Positions 1 to 8,322 of a stretch of 64,000 nucleotides of DNA are shown in pieces; within the stretch, counting starts at the first letter, position 1; each line of letters begins with the position of its first letter. This stretch comes from Labrys okinawensis (GTDB taxonomy: Bacteria; Pseudomonadota; Alphaproteobacteria; Rhizobiales; Labraceae), in the NCBI RefSeq assembly GCF_002982075.1, contig NZ_PUEJ01000004.1, positions 496,001 through 560,000 on the forward strand, in the 5' to 3' direction. The position numbers were made by a program, and so were the translations under genes. Below the pieces are notes generated by a model. The model searched no databases. It worked only from the letters and a program-made list of their open reading frames with translations, and was not told where the DNA came from.

Positions 1-359
1 TCATGGTGCTGCCGATCTATGCCAGCCTCGTCGCCATCCCGCGCAATCTGATGCCGGCGGCTGCCTCGCTCGGCGCCCCGCCGCTGCGGGCCATGCGCCA
101 CGTCCTGCTACCGCTGGCCATGCCGGGCGTGCTCTCGGGCTCGCTGCTCGTCTTCATGGTGGCGCTCGGCTACTACATCACCCCGGCTTTGGTCGGCGGC
201 CCGAATGAGCAGATGATCTCCTCGGTGATCGCCTTCTATGCCACCGGCACCGCCAATTGGGGCATGGCCGGGGCACTGGGCGTCTTCCTCCTGGTGCCGA
301 CCACGGTGCTCTATTTCGTCTATGGACGACTCTCGCGCACGTCGATGGTGCAGACATGA
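1..359 (+). CDS. ABC transporter permease, spermidine/putrescine (PotB) type, 5' end outside window
   Basis: This is the C-terminal ~119 residues of an inner-membrane permease of the binding-protein-dependent type; its start lies left of the window. The cytoplasmic EAA-type loop (AASLGAPPLRAMRHVLLPLAMPG written as its core, with the conserved Gly of ASLGA) is followed by two hydrophobic segments. Segment order and loop sequence match PotB/PotH-type permeases of the polyamine family. The stop overlaps the start of the next permease by four bases (ATGA), so the two are translationally coupled and probably form the heterodimeric channel. The ATPase and binding-protein genes should lie upstream. 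The substrate cannot be told from permease sequence alone. Confidence 0.85.
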   Translation, partial: MVLPIYASLVAIPRNLMPAAASLGAPPLRAMRHVLLPLAMPGVLSGSLLVFMVALGYYITPALVGGPNEQMISSVIAFYATGTANWGMAGALGVFLLVPTTVLYFVYGRLSRTSMVQT

Positions 360-1183
360 CGGGATTGGGCAAGAGCTCCTTCAACGCCCTGCGCCTTGCC
401 TTCGGCGCACTGGTGGTGGCGTTCCTGGTCATCCCGCTGGCGGCGATCCTGCCGCTGGCCTTCACCGACAGCGTGTTCTTGACATACCCGATGACGGGGC
501 CGTCGACCCGCTGGTTCGACACCCTCGCCACCAGCGAGGCGTGGCAGCGCTCGATCGTCAACTCCATGATCGTGGGCACCGGCGCGACGGTGCTGTCCAC
601 CGTGGTCGGCACGCTCGCCGCCCTCGGCCTCCGGCGCAACCTCGTGCCGTTCTCCGGCGTGCTGCGCTCGATCTTCCTGCTTCCCATGGTGGTGCCGGCG
701 GTGGTGCTCGGCGTCGGCATGCAGATCCTCTATGCAAGGCTCGGCCTCGCCTCCTCCTATGCCGGCGTGATCATCGCCCATGCCGTCCTGTGCGTGCCTT
801 TCGTGCTGGTCAATGTGTCCGGCTCGCTCGCCAGCATCGATCCCGCCCTGGAGCGGGCGGCGGCCAGCCTCGGGGCTTCGCCCGGCACCGTCTTCCGCGC
901 CGTGACCTTCCCGCTCGCTCTGCCCGGTATCCTCACCGGCGCGGCCTTCGCCTTCGCTACCTCGCTCGACGAGGTGGTGATCACCCTCTTCGTCGCCGGG
1001 CCCAACCAGACCACGCTGGCACGGCAGATGTTTTCTTCCTTGCGCGAGAACATCAGCCCGGCCATCGCCGCGGCCGCCTTCCTGATCATCCTGATCACGC
1101 TGATCCTGGCCCTGGCTGTGAAGGGAGCCGCGATCCTTGCTTTGCTCGGCAAGCGCAAGCAGGTGCTGCCGGCGGAGGAGTGA
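356..1183 (+). CDS. ABC transporter permease, spermidine/putrescine (PotC) type
   Basis: A 275-residue inner-membrane permease with about six hydrophobic segments and an EAA loop near residues 185-205 (ERAAASLGASPG...). It ends in the PotC/PotI-like stretch FATSLDEVVITLFVAGP. The start at 356 was chosen because it overlaps the previous stop as ATGA and places the protein at the usual family length; a longer in-frame start at 257 lies inside the upstream gene. It is probably the second half of a permease pair for polyamines or related cations. No gene for an ATPase follows, so the operon ends here. Confidence 0.88.
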   Translation: MTGLGKSSFNALRLAFGALVVAFLVIPLAAILPLAFTDSVFLTYPMTGPSTRWFDTLATSEAWQRSIVNSMIVGTGATVLSTVVGTLAALGLRRNLVPFSGVLRSIFLLPMVVPAVVLGVGMQILYARLGLASSYAGVIIAHAVLCVPFVLVNVSGSLASIDPALERAAASLGASPGTVFRAVTFPLALPGILTGAAFAFATSLDEVVITLFVAGPNQTTLARQMFSSLRENISPAIAAAAFLIILITLILALAVKGAAILALLGKRKQVLPAEE

Positions 1184-1312
1184 TACCTGTTCGGCACGTC
1201 ATGACGCCCCAGCACGTGCGCCATGTCACGGCGACATAGCGGCGCCTGAGCAAAGATATCGGCAAGTCAGTCGCGTAGGAGCCTTTGCTCCACCGAAAAG
1301 CGTGAGAGTACC

Positions 1313-1759
1313 ATGCCGAGTACCGCCATCGACATCCTGCCCAATCCGACGCGCCGCCAGGTCGCCGCTCTGCCGCTTCGCGAAAAGGACGGCCGTATCG
1401 AGGTCTGCCTGGTGACCACCCGCACCACCCATCGCTGGACGGTGCCGAAGGGGTGGCCGATCAAGGGGCGCAAGGATCATGTCGCCGCGCGCATCGAGGC
1501 CGAGCAGGAAGCGGGGCTGACCGGCAAGCCGCGCAAGAAGGCGCTCGGCTCCTTCGTCTACTGGAAACGCCTGACCGATCGCTTCGAACGGATCAAGGTC
1601 AATGTCTATCCCCTGCGCGTCACCGGCATGCTGCCGGTCTGGAAGGAACAGGCCGAGCGCCGCGTGCAATGGATGGGCCTGGGCGATGCCTCCATCATCG
1701 TGGACGACCCCGGCCTCGCCAGGCTGCTATCGGGCCTGAAGCCTGCCATGGCGCCGTAG
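1313..1759 (+). CDS. Nudix hydrolase family protein
   Basis: A 148-residue single-domain protein of the DIPP-like Nudix group found widely in alphaproteobacteria. These enzymes hydrolyse nucleoside diphosphates linked to another moiety, often diadenosine or inositol polyphosphates. The PKGWPIKG motif precedes the Nudix helix at about residues 46-67. The helix reads AARIEAEQEAGL where the family normally has a REXXEE core, so the Arg and the first Glu of the EE pair are replaced by Ile and Gln while the outer Glu residues remain. That may weaken metal binding. The substrate is unknown. The gene stands alone between the permease operon and a converging LysR gene. Confidence 0.8.
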   Translation: MPSTAIDILPNPTRRQVAALPLREKDGRIEVCLVTTRTTHRWTVPKGWPIKGRKDHVAARIEAEQEAGLTGKPRKKALGSFVYWKRLTDRFERIKVNVYPLRVTGMLPVWKEQAERRVQWMGLGDASIIVDDPGLARLLSGLKPAMAP

Positions 1760-1793
1760 GGTCGGGCTCACCGAATAGAGAACGCCCCTTCCC

Positions 1794-1871
1794 GGGACCG
1801 CCAGCATGTTGCCGGCTCTTTCCGCCCGTACCGGCCGCCCCTCCAGCAGGCAGCAACATGCTGGCGGTCCC
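1794..1871. repeat. Perfect 19-bp inverted repeat with 40-bp loop
   Basis: Arms 1794-1812 and 1853-1871 are exact reverse complements, and the match continues imperfectly outward through a CTTCC/GGAAG pair. The structure lies in the gap between the convergent Nudix and LysR genes. It could act as a two-way terminator or be a copy of a dispersed palindromic element; no T-tract follows. Confidence 0.75.
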
Positions 1872-1925
1872 AGGAAGAAGTACGGTCCGCGCGAGGCGGA
1901 GGTATAAGTACCGTTGTGATCCGGC

Positions 1926-2828
1926 CTAAGCGGCCAATTGCTCGATGCAGACCTTTCGAACGCAGTCCCTCAGCCAGCGATGGGCCGGGTCGGCGTCGAG
2001 GCGTGGGTGCCAGAGCAGCGAGATCGTGATCTCCGGCAAGGCGAATGGCAGTGGGAAGCAGAACATCCCAGCACGCAGCCGGCCGGTGGAACGCTCCGGC
2101 ACGGTGGCGACCAGGTCGGTCGCACGGGCTAGGGCCAGGGCTTCGGAAAAACCGCTGACGATGGTCTCGATGTTCGGCTTGAGCCCGAGTGCCTCGAGCC
2201 GGCCATCGTCAGGCCCCTTATAGAGGGCCCGGCGGGAGATCAGGACGTGACTTGCCTGCGCGTAGCGGGCCGGCGTGATCGGTGCCCCGCTCAGGGGATG
2301 TCCCATCCTGACCACGCCGACGAACCGATCGCGGAACAGGGCCTGCGCACGCACTTCCGGCCCCGTCGAGTCACCGATGACGCCCGTCTCCAGATCCACG
2401 CTGCCATCGCGCAAAGGCGTGCTCTCCTTGTCGATTTTCGGCACGAAGCGGAGCGTGACCCCCGGCGCCTGTTCGCGGATATGAGCTATGAGATCGGCTC
2501 CGAAATTCTCGACGAAACCCTCCCTGTTGCGAAGGGTGAAGGTTCTCGTGAGCTTTTTCAGATCGAGCGCTTCCGCAGGACGAAGAACGCTTTCGACCGC
2601 CTGGACGAGCGGGCCGACCCGTTCGCGCAGTTCCAGCGCCCGCGGCGTCGGCACGAGGCCGCGGCCGGCCCGCACGAGCAGGGGATCGCCGGTCGTCTCG
2701 CGCAAACGGGCGAGGGTGCGGCTCATCGCCGAAGGGCTGAGCCGCAGGCGGCGGGCAGCCCCGGCGACACTGCCTTCGGTCAGCAGCACGTCTAGGGTGA
2801 TGAGGAGATTGAAATCGGGCAGCGACAT
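1926..2828 (-). CDS. LysR-family transcriptional regulator
   Basis: About 300 residues. The N-terminal winged helix-turn-helix (FNLLITLDVLLTEGSVAGAA, then the recognition helix around LSPSAMSRTLARLR) is followed by a LysR-type effector domain. The start at 2828 (MSLPDF...) was preferred over 2864 because family members begin a few residues before the first helix. It is transcribed away from the MFS drug-efflux-type gene that begins at 2971, the usual arrangement for a LysR protein controlling its divergent neighbour. The co-inducer is unknown. Confidence 0.88.
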   Translation of the reverse strand: MSLPDFNLLITLDVLLTEGSVAGAARRLRLSPSAMSRTLARLRETTGDPLLVRAGRGLVPTPRALELRERVGPLVQAVESVLRPAEALDLKKLTRTFTLRNREGFVENFGADLIAHIREQAPGVTLRFVPKIDKESTPLRDGSVDLETGVIGDSTGPEVRAQALFRDRFVGVVRMGHPLSGAPITPARYAQASHVLISRRALYKGPDDGRLEALGLKPNIETIVSGFSEALALARATDLVATVPERSTGRLRAGMFCFPLPFALPEITISLLWHPRLDADPAHRWLRDCVRKVCIEQLAA

Positions 2829-2970
2829 AGGCCCGATCATAGCACCCACCCGCACTCCTGGCATGCCGCCTCATGCACGAATGAAGTGCAAATGATGCGT
2901 GTTTCGCCATGCCGGGCGCAGGCTTATCCTCCAGCGGTTCCTCCCTTCAGAACCGCGGAAGATCCAATTC

Positions 2971-4422
2971 ATGCCGAAATCAGCCACGAGAGACGATGCA
3001 AGGATGCACGAACGGCCCGCTCCCATGTTCCATGGCGCGCTGGTCGGCCTTTGTCTGTGTATCCTGCTGTCGTCGCTCGGCACCAGCATCGCCAATGTCG
3101 CCCTGCCTTCCCTGGCCTCGGTTTTCTCGGCTTCATTCGAACAGGTGCAGTGGATCGTTCTGGCCTATCTGCTGGCAATGACCACTTTGGTCGTCAGCAC
3201 CGGGCGCCTGGGAGACATCATCGGCCGGCGCAGGCTGCTGCTGGCCGGGCTCTTCCTGTTCACGGCCGCCTCGGCCTGCTGCGCGATGGCACCGACATTC
3301 GCGCTGCTGGTGGCCGCACGCGCTGTCCAGGGCCTCGGTGCCGCCATCATGGCGGCACTCGGCATGGCGATGGTCGGCGAAGCCGTTTCCAGGGAGAGGA
3401 CAGGCAGCGCCATGGGGCTGCTCGGCACGATGTCGGCGGTCGGCACCGCCTTGGGGCCATCGCTCGGCGGCTTCTTGATTTCCGCCCTCGGCTGGCGGAG
3501 CATCTTCCTGGTCAACATTCCCCTGAGCGTGCTCGCCTTTTGCCTTGCCGGCCGCTTTCTTCCTGCCGACGGCGACAAATCCCAGCATGTGCGCAGCCGC
3601 TTCGACAGCCTCGGCACGTTGCTGCTGGCCGCAACGCTCGCCTCCTACGCCCTGGCGATGACCACTGGGCGCAGCGCTTCCGGCTGGATCGGCACCGGCC
3701 TCGTGTTGGCAACACTCATCGGAGGCGGGCTCTTCCTGCTGGTGGAGGCGCGCGTCAGGTCGCCTCTGATCCAGTTGGCGGCCTTCCGCAGCGAGGGACT
3801 GAGTGTCAATCTGGCCACCAGCGCCCTCGTCGCCACGGTGATGATGACGACCTTCGTCGTCGGGCCGTTCTATCTCGCCCGCGTCCTCGCGCTCGACGAG
3901 GCGGTGATCGGCGTGGTGATGGCGGTGGGACCCGTCATTTCCATCGCGAGCGGTGTCTTTGCCGGCCGTATCGTCGATCGTCTGGGCGCCCCGCGCCTGA
4001 TCCTCGTCGGCCTCGCCGAGATGGCGCTCGGGGCCATCGTCCTGTCCGCCGCAGGCCCGGCATTCGGCGTCGCGGGCTATCTAGCCGGCATCGCCGTGCT
4101 GACCCCGGGCTATCAGCTCTTCCAGGCCGCCAACAACACCGCCGTGATGGCGAGCGTTCCGGCGGACCGGCGGGGCGTGACGTCAGGCCTCATCACCCTG
4201 TCGCGCAATCTCGGCCTGATAACCGGGGCCTCGGCCATGGGCGCCGTCTTCCACCTCGCCGCGGGAACGGGCGATATCGCCAAGGCCGCTGCGCAAGCCG
4301 TCTTCTTCGGCATGCAGGCAACTTTCGGGACCGCGGCGCTCCTGATGGTGGCCGCGATCATCCTCGCCGCCGGAACGCGCGTTGCGGCGGGCCGTGCCGG
4401 ACAAGCCCAGGACTCGCCCTGA
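2971..4422 (+). CDS. MFS transporter, DHA2 (EmrB/QacA-like) family
   Basis: A 483-residue inner-membrane protein with about 14 predicted hydrophobic segments, the size typical of DHA2 drug:proton antiporters. Motif A appears as GRLGDIIGRRRLLLAGL after the second segment, and motif C-like glycine/proline-rich sequence as GTALGPSLGG. The start at 2971 (MPKSATRD) was chosen; another in-frame ATG at 3004 gives a shorter cytoplasmic tail. It is divergent from a LysR regulator, which suggests inducible export of a toxic compound or metabolite. Confidence 0.87.
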   Translation: MPKSATRDDARMHERPAPMFHGALVGLCLCILLSSLGTSIANVALPSLASVFSASFEQVQWIVLAYLLAMTTLVVSTGRLGDIIGRRRLLLAGLFLFTAASACCAMAPTFALLVAARAVQGLGAAIMAALGMAMVGEAVSRERTGSAMGLLGTMSAVGTALGPSLGGFLISALGWRSIFLVNIPLSVLAFCLAGRFLPADGDKSQHVRSRFDSLGTLLLAATLASYALAMTTGRSASGWIGTGLVLATLIGGGLFLLVEARVRSPLIQLAAFRSEGLSVNLATSALVATVMMTTFVVGPFYLARVLALDEAVIGVVMAVGPVISIASGVFAGRIVDRLGAPRLILVGLAEMALGAIVLSAAGPAFGVAGYLAGIAVLTPGYQLFQAANNTAVMASVPADRRGVTSGLITLSRNLGLITGASAMGAVFHLAAGTGDIAKAAAQAVFFGMQATFGTAALLMVAAIILAAGTRVAAGRAGQAQDSP

Positions 4423-4517
4423 GTTGCCAATGCACGGTTCGCCGAATGGAGAAAAGCTCCGGATTGTCATAGCCGGGCTCGCCCCGGCTCGACGATGTGG
4501 AAACCACCGCGCTGGCC

Positions 4518-4931
4518 TCAGCCCTGGGCCCCCATCGCAGCGGGATCCATCCACACGATCTCCCAGACATTGCCGTCGGGATCCTCGACGCTGCGGCTCA
4601 CCATGAAGCCGTGATCCTGCGCCGGGTTGGGATCGGCCTTGCCGCCCGCTTGCGTGGTGCGAGCGAGCGTGGCGTCCACCGCGTCGCGGGTGTCGACATT
4701 GAGGGCGATCAGCGCCTGGCTCCATTGGCGCGCATCACCGATCAGGCGCTGGGTGAACTGGCCGTAGCGCTCATGGGTGAGCAGCATCACCACGATCGCA
4801 TCGGAGAGCATTATCGATGTGGTCTGCTCGTCGGAAAATTGCGGGTTCACCTCGCCGCCCAGGGCGACATAGAATGCGGTGGCGGCGGCGAGATCGCGCA
4901 CCGGCAGGTTCAAGAAAATCATCCTGGCCAT
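4518..4931 (-). CDS. VOC (glyoxalase/bleomycin-resistance fold) family protein
   Basis: A 137-residue protein with the βαβββ halves of the vicinal-oxygen-chelate fold: FLNLPVRDLAAATAFY at the N-terminus and the closing DPDGNVWEIVW motif at residues ~115-130. It is closest to glyoxalase-like proteins of unknown substrate. The second of two tandem ATGs (4931) was chosen because an AAGGAGG ribosome-binding site lies about five bases upstream; the in-frame GTG at 4946 would sit inside that site. It is divergent from the MarR gene, with a strong dyad between them. Confidence 0.83.
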   Translation of the reverse strand: MARMIFLNLPVRDLAAATAFYVALGGEVNPQFSDEQTTSIMLSDAIVVMLLTHERYGQFTQRLIGDARQWSQALIALNVDTRDAVDATLARTTQAGGKADPNPAQDHGFMVSRSVEDPDGNVWEIVWMDPAAMGAQG

Positions 4932-4989
4932 CATTTCCTCCTTCACCGAATGGGCGAGTTGTCCTATTCTCTCGCTACCATGTTAGTAA

Positions 4990-5023
4990 ATAGAAAGTAT
5001 CTTAATGTCAAGATACTTTCTAT
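4990..5023. promoter_or_regulatory. Probable MarR operator: perfect 14-bp inverted repeat, 6-bp spacer
   Basis: Arms 4990-5003 (ATAGAAAGTATCTT) and 5010-5023 (AAGATACTTTCTAT) are exact reverse complements around AATGTC. The dyad is AT-rich in a GC-rich region and lies between the divergent VOC and MarR genes, as expected for an autoregulatory site that also controls the VOC gene. The inner TATCTT/AAGATA half-sites suit the spacing bound by a MarR dimer. Confidence 0.8.
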
Positions 5024-5037
5024 CGAGAGACTTGCCG

Positions 5038-5520
5038 ATGGACCGCGCCGATACCGCCGTCGAACAATGGGCTCGCGAACGACCCGACCTCCCCTCCTTG
5101 CCGATGGCGGTGTTCGGCCGCCTGTCCGATGCGTCCGAACGGGTGCTGCGCGACCATATGAACCCGCTCTTCGCCGCAGCGGGCCTGCAGCCCGGCGAAT
5201 TCGACGTCCTGGCCACGTTACGGCGTTCGGGCGAACCCTATATGCTTTCGCCGACCCGACTCTATGAAGCGGCGATGATCTCCTCGGGCGGCATGACCAA
5301 TCGCCTCGACAGGCTGGAACGCGCCGGGCTGGTCGAGAGGCGCCCCGATCCGAATGATCGTCGCGGCAAGCTGATCGCCCTCACCGAGGCCGGCAAGGCG
5401 GTGATCGACGAGACCATCGCGCGCCACGTGGCCAATGAGGAGCGGCTGTTGTCGGTGCTGACGCGGACGGAGCAGGAGACCCTCAATGGCCTGCTCCGAA
5501 AGCTGATCACCGCACTTTGA
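5038..5520 (+). CDS. MarR-family transcriptional regulator
   Basis: A 160-residue winged-helix repressor. The wHTH includes LSPTRLYEAAMISSGGMTNR (recognition helix) and the wing VERRPDPNDRRGKLIALTEAG. The start at 5038 was chosen because an upstream in-frame ATG at 5005 falls inside the dyad at 4990-5023. It is divergent from a VOC protein and its end is one base from the end of the convergent DUF1993 gene. MarR proteins usually respond to small phenolic or oxidative ligands; the ligand here is unknown. Confidence 0.88.
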   Translation: MDRADTAVEQWARERPDLPSLPMAVFGRLSDASERVLRDHMNPLFAAAGLQPGEFDVLATLRRSGEPYMLSPTRLYEAAMISSGGMTNRLDRLERAGLVERRPDPNDRRGKLIALTEAGKAVIDETIARHVANEERLLSVLTRTEQETLNGLLRKLITAL

Positions 5521-5521
5521 T

Positions 5522-6100
5522 TCAACCGGGCAGCCGCTGCATCAGCGGCTGTAACTGCGGCTGCGCTTCCGCCACCAGATTGACGCCGGCTTCATACTGA
5601 TGAAAGCCGTCGAAATCGCCCTTGCCGATCGGGCAGCCGGCGAGGCGCAAGATCGAATAGGCCATGCCGAGGTGAAAGAAGAAGTTCGGCAAGGCATATT
5701 GGGTGACGAAGTCGACGGCCCTGGCCTCGAACACGGCCTGGCCGGCCTTTTCCCGCACCAGCCTGGCTTCCCCGCCGGCAAAATCGCGTCGCGAAACGCT
5801 CCTGAGCCGGGCGATGGTGCTTCCCAGGAGCAGGCGGATGTCTTCGATCGAATCGATCGGGCCGTCATCCAGCATGATCGGCTGCTGCAGCACCGGATTG
5901 ATGGCGCGGATGGAAAAGCCCAGGGCGATCCGAACCTGCCACTTCAACGGGAACATGTTCGGCTGCAAAGCGAGGTTGAGAACCTCCGCCTGCTCCGTGC
6001 CCTGGTGCTGCAGATGCTCGGCCGTCTTGTCCAGGATCGCATCGAGATTGCTGAGATAGCGTAGGAAAACCGGTACGGAAACGTCGAAAAGGTCAGCCAT
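5522..6100 (-). CDS. DUF1993 (DinB-like four-helix) family protein
   Basis: A 192-residue helical protein recognised by the DUF1993 signature LPNFFFHLGMAYSILRLAG followed by the GKGDFDG motif near the C-terminus. The family is related to DinB/YfiT-like four-helix bundles; no reaction is established. It is a single gene convergent with marR and followed by the gene for polyprenyl diphosphate synthase on the same strand. Confidence 0.8.
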   Translation of the reverse strand: MADLFDVSVPVFLRYLSNLDAILDKTAEHLQHQGTEQAEVLNLALQPNMFPLKWQVRIALGFSIRAINPVLQQPIMLDDGPIDSIEDIRLLLGSTIARLRSVSRRDFAGGEARLVREKAGQAVFEARAVDFVTQYALPNFFFHLGMAYSILRLAGCPIGKGDFDGFHQYEAGVNLVAEAQPQLQPLMQRLPG

Positions 6101-6187
6101 GGGCTTGCTTCCCCGGACGGCCTCGGGCCGCCCACATGGATATGCCTGCAGAATTCCACATCCGGCCGAGGAGGACCGGCCGACGCT

Positions 6188-7204
6188 TCAGTGAGCGCGG
6201 CCGATACAGAACTCCACCACGTCCGCCAGCGCCGACTTCATCGGGCTGTCGGCGAACAGCGCCAGGGCGTCCTTGGCCATGGCGCCATAGTGACGCGCGC
6301 GCTCGATGGTGTCTTCCAGCGTCTTGTGGCGGCGCATCAGGCCGATGGCATGCTCGAGATCGGCCTCCTCGATCTCGCCGCGCTCCAGCGTGCGGCGCCA
6401 GAAGTCGCGCTCGGCCTCGTTGCCGCGCCGGAAGGCCAGCACCACCGGCAGGGTGATCTTGCCCTCGCGGAAATCGTCGCCGACATTCTTGCCGAGCTTG
6501 GCGTCAGAACCGCCGTAATCCAGCGCATCGTCGACGAGCTGGAAGGCAATGCCGAGATTCATGCCGAAAGAACGGCAGGCGGCCTGTTCATCCTTGGGCC
6601 GCTCAGCCAGGACCGGGCCGACTTCGCAGGCAGCCGCGAAGAGTTCGGCCGTCTTGCCGCGAATCACCGCCAGATATTCGTCCTCCGTGGTCGCCGTATT
6701 CTTGGCTGCGGCGAGCTGGGCCACTTCGCCCTCGGCGATGACGGTTGCGGCGGTCGAGAGAATGTCGAGCGCCTTGAGCGAGCCGACTTCCACCATCATT
6801 TTGAAAGCCTGGCCGAGCAGAAAATCGCCAACCAGCACGCTCGCTTCATTGCCCCACAGCATGCGGGCGGCCGGCTTGCCGCGCCGCATGTCGCTCTCGT
6901 CGACGACGTCGTCGTGCAAAAGCGTGGCCGTGTGCATGAATTCCACGGAGGCAGCGAGCTTCACATGGCCATCGCCCCGGTAGCGTGCGAGCTGCGCGGT
7001 CGCCAATGTCAGGATCGGGCGCAGGCGCTTGCCTCCGGAGGAGATCAGATGATTGGCGACTTCCGGGATCATCGTCACCTCCGACCCCGTCCGCGACAGG
7101 ATGGTGGTGTTGACTCGCGCCATATCCGCCTTGGTCAGGTCGACGATCGGCTGAAGCGAGCCTTGCGACCCGGATTTGTCCTCGAATGCGACAACGACGC
7201 CCAA
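6188..7204 (-). CDS. ispB: Polyprenyl (octaprenyl/decaprenyl) diphosphate synthase
   Basis: A 338-residue trans-prenyltransferase that elongates farnesyl diphosphate with isopentenyl diphosphate to make the ubiquinone side chain. The first Asp-rich motif is HDDVVDESDMRRG, the second is QLVDDALDYGG, and the GGKRLRP substrate loop is present. The TTG at 7204 was chosen: GGAG lies eight bases upstream, and homologues begin with MGVVV-like sequence, whereas the longer open frame to 7813 crosses the opposite-strand genes. Side-chain length (C40 or C50) cannot be read with certainty. It is divergent from the DUF2007 gene. Confidence 0.9.
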   Translation of the reverse strand: MGVVVAFEDKSGSQGSLQPIVDLTKADMARVNTTILSRTGSEVTMIPEVANHLISSGGKRLRPILTLATAQLARYRGDGHVKLAASVEFMHTATLLHDDVVDESDMRRGKPAARMLWGNEASVLVGDFLLGQAFKMMVEVGSLKALDILSTAATVIAEGEVAQLAAAKNTATTEDEYLAVIRGKTAELFAAACEVGPVLAERPKDEQAACRSFGMNLGIAFQLVDDALDYGGSDAKLGKNVGDDFREGKITLPVVLAFRRGNEAERDFWRRTLERGEIEEADLEHAIGLMRRHKTLEDTIERARHYGAMAKDALALFADSPMKSALADVVEFCIGRAH

Positions 7205-7318
7205 TACATGCACTCCGTTTTGCCGGCACCATAGAAATGCGCGGCTCCCCATACAAGCTCGCTGTTGTCGCGCCAACAAGCTCGTTGCAATTGTCGCGAT
7301 AATCGCAACGATTGCGGC

Positions 7319-7543
7319 ATGGAAGAAATCGTTCGTACCAATGATCCCGTGCTGATCTCCTATATCGAGGCCTTGCTGACCGAGGCGGGCGTGGTTCATC
7401 TCGTGCTCGACACGCATATGAGCGTGCTGGAAGGCTCGCTCGGCATGATCCCGCGCCGTATCCTCGTCGACGCCGACCAGAGCGCGCTGGCGCGCCGGCG
7501 TCTGACCGAAGCGGGTCTCGGCAAGGAGCTGCGCACGCCGTGA
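7319..7543 (+). CDS. DUF2007 family small protein
   Basis: A 74-residue protein with the DUF2007 pattern: an N-terminal MEEIVRTNDPVLISYIEALL and later RRILVDADQSALARRRL, a ferredoxin-like fold sometimes labelled a putative signal-transducing protein. No enzymatic function is known. The stop overlaps the GTG start of the methyltransferase by four bases, so the two are translationally coupled. The same pairing is common in related bacteria (family knowledge). The start at 7319 follows a non-coding AT-richer leader. Confidence 0.8.
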   Translation: MEEIVRTNDPVLISYIEALLTEAGVVHLVLDTHMSVLEGSLGMIPRRILVDADQSALARRRLTEAGLGKELRTP

Positions 7544-8322
7544 CCAGGACCGAGCCCGGGACCGGGACCACGCTCTCGGCCTTTCTCGGCGGCCGGCTGC
7601 AGCTCGTCCAACCGGACCGGGGCCATCGGGTCGGAACCGACGCCGCCTTGCTTTCTGCCTGCCTCTCGCCGGCCGCCGGCGAGGTGGTCTACGACCTCGG
7701 GGCGGGAATCGGCGCCGCCGGCCTCGGCCTTGCCATCCGCTGCCCTCGGTGCCGCGTCGCCTTGGTGGAGATCGACCCGGCCATCGCGGCTCTAGCGGCC
7801 GAGAATGCAGCACGCAACGGCCTTGTCGAGCGCGTGACCACGCTCGAGGCCGACGTCACCCGGCGTCCTGCCAGGGGTCAATCCCTGGTTCCCGGCACGG
7901 CAGACCACGTCATCATGAATCCACCCTTCCACCTTCCCGGCACGATTCGCCCGGCACCCGATGCCTATCGCGCCGGCGCGCATGTGCATGGCCAGGCCGA
8001 CGAGGAAGCCTGGATCCTGTGCGCCCTCGCCCTCCTGCGCGCCAGGGGCAGCCTCGCCCTCATCCACCGGCCCGACGCCCTGCCCAGGCTGCTGGCAAGC
8101 CTCGACCGCCGCTTCGGCGACATCCGGGTCAAGCCCGTGCAGCCTCGGGCCGGCACGCCGGCAGTCCGCCTTCTCATCCGCACCGTCAAGGGATCGCGCG
8201 CGCCCTTCCTCCTGCTGCCGCCGCTGGTCCTGCATACCGAGGACGGCGGCTTCACAGCCGAAGCGGATGCCCTGCATCGCGGCGAAGCGACGATCGACTG
8301 GCAGGACCCGCCTCGAGCCTAG
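7540..8322 (+). CDS. tRNA1(Val) (adenine-N6)-methyltransferase-like class I SAM methyltransferase
   Basis: A 260-residue class I methyltransferase. The SAM loop is VVYDLGAGIGAAGLGLA, the acidic strand is VALVEIDP, and the amino-methyltransferase motif NPPF (in ADHVIMNPPFHLPG) marks an N6-adenine-type active site. The overall pattern matches the TrmN6/YfiC group that modifies A37 of tRNA1(Val). The GTG start at 7540 overlaps the DUF2007 stop. The precise RNA target is inferred from family only. Confidence 0.82.
   Translation: MTRTEPGTGTTLSAFLGGRLQLVQPDRGHRVGTDAALLSACLSPAAGEVVYDLGAGIGAAGLGLAIRCPRCRVALVEIDPAIAALAAENAARNGLVERVTTLEADVTRRPARGQSLVPGTADHVIMNPPFHLPGTIRPAPDAYRAGAHVHGQADEEAWILCALALLRARGSLALIHRPDALPRLLASLDRRFGDIRVKPVQPRAGTPAVRLLIRTVKGSRAPFLLLPPLVLHTEDGGFTAEADALHRGEATIDWQDPPRA

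Noticed and set aside
5005..5037. Earlier ATG for the MarR gene
   Set aside because: It lies inside the perfect dyad, and the added residues are not part of the MarR fold.
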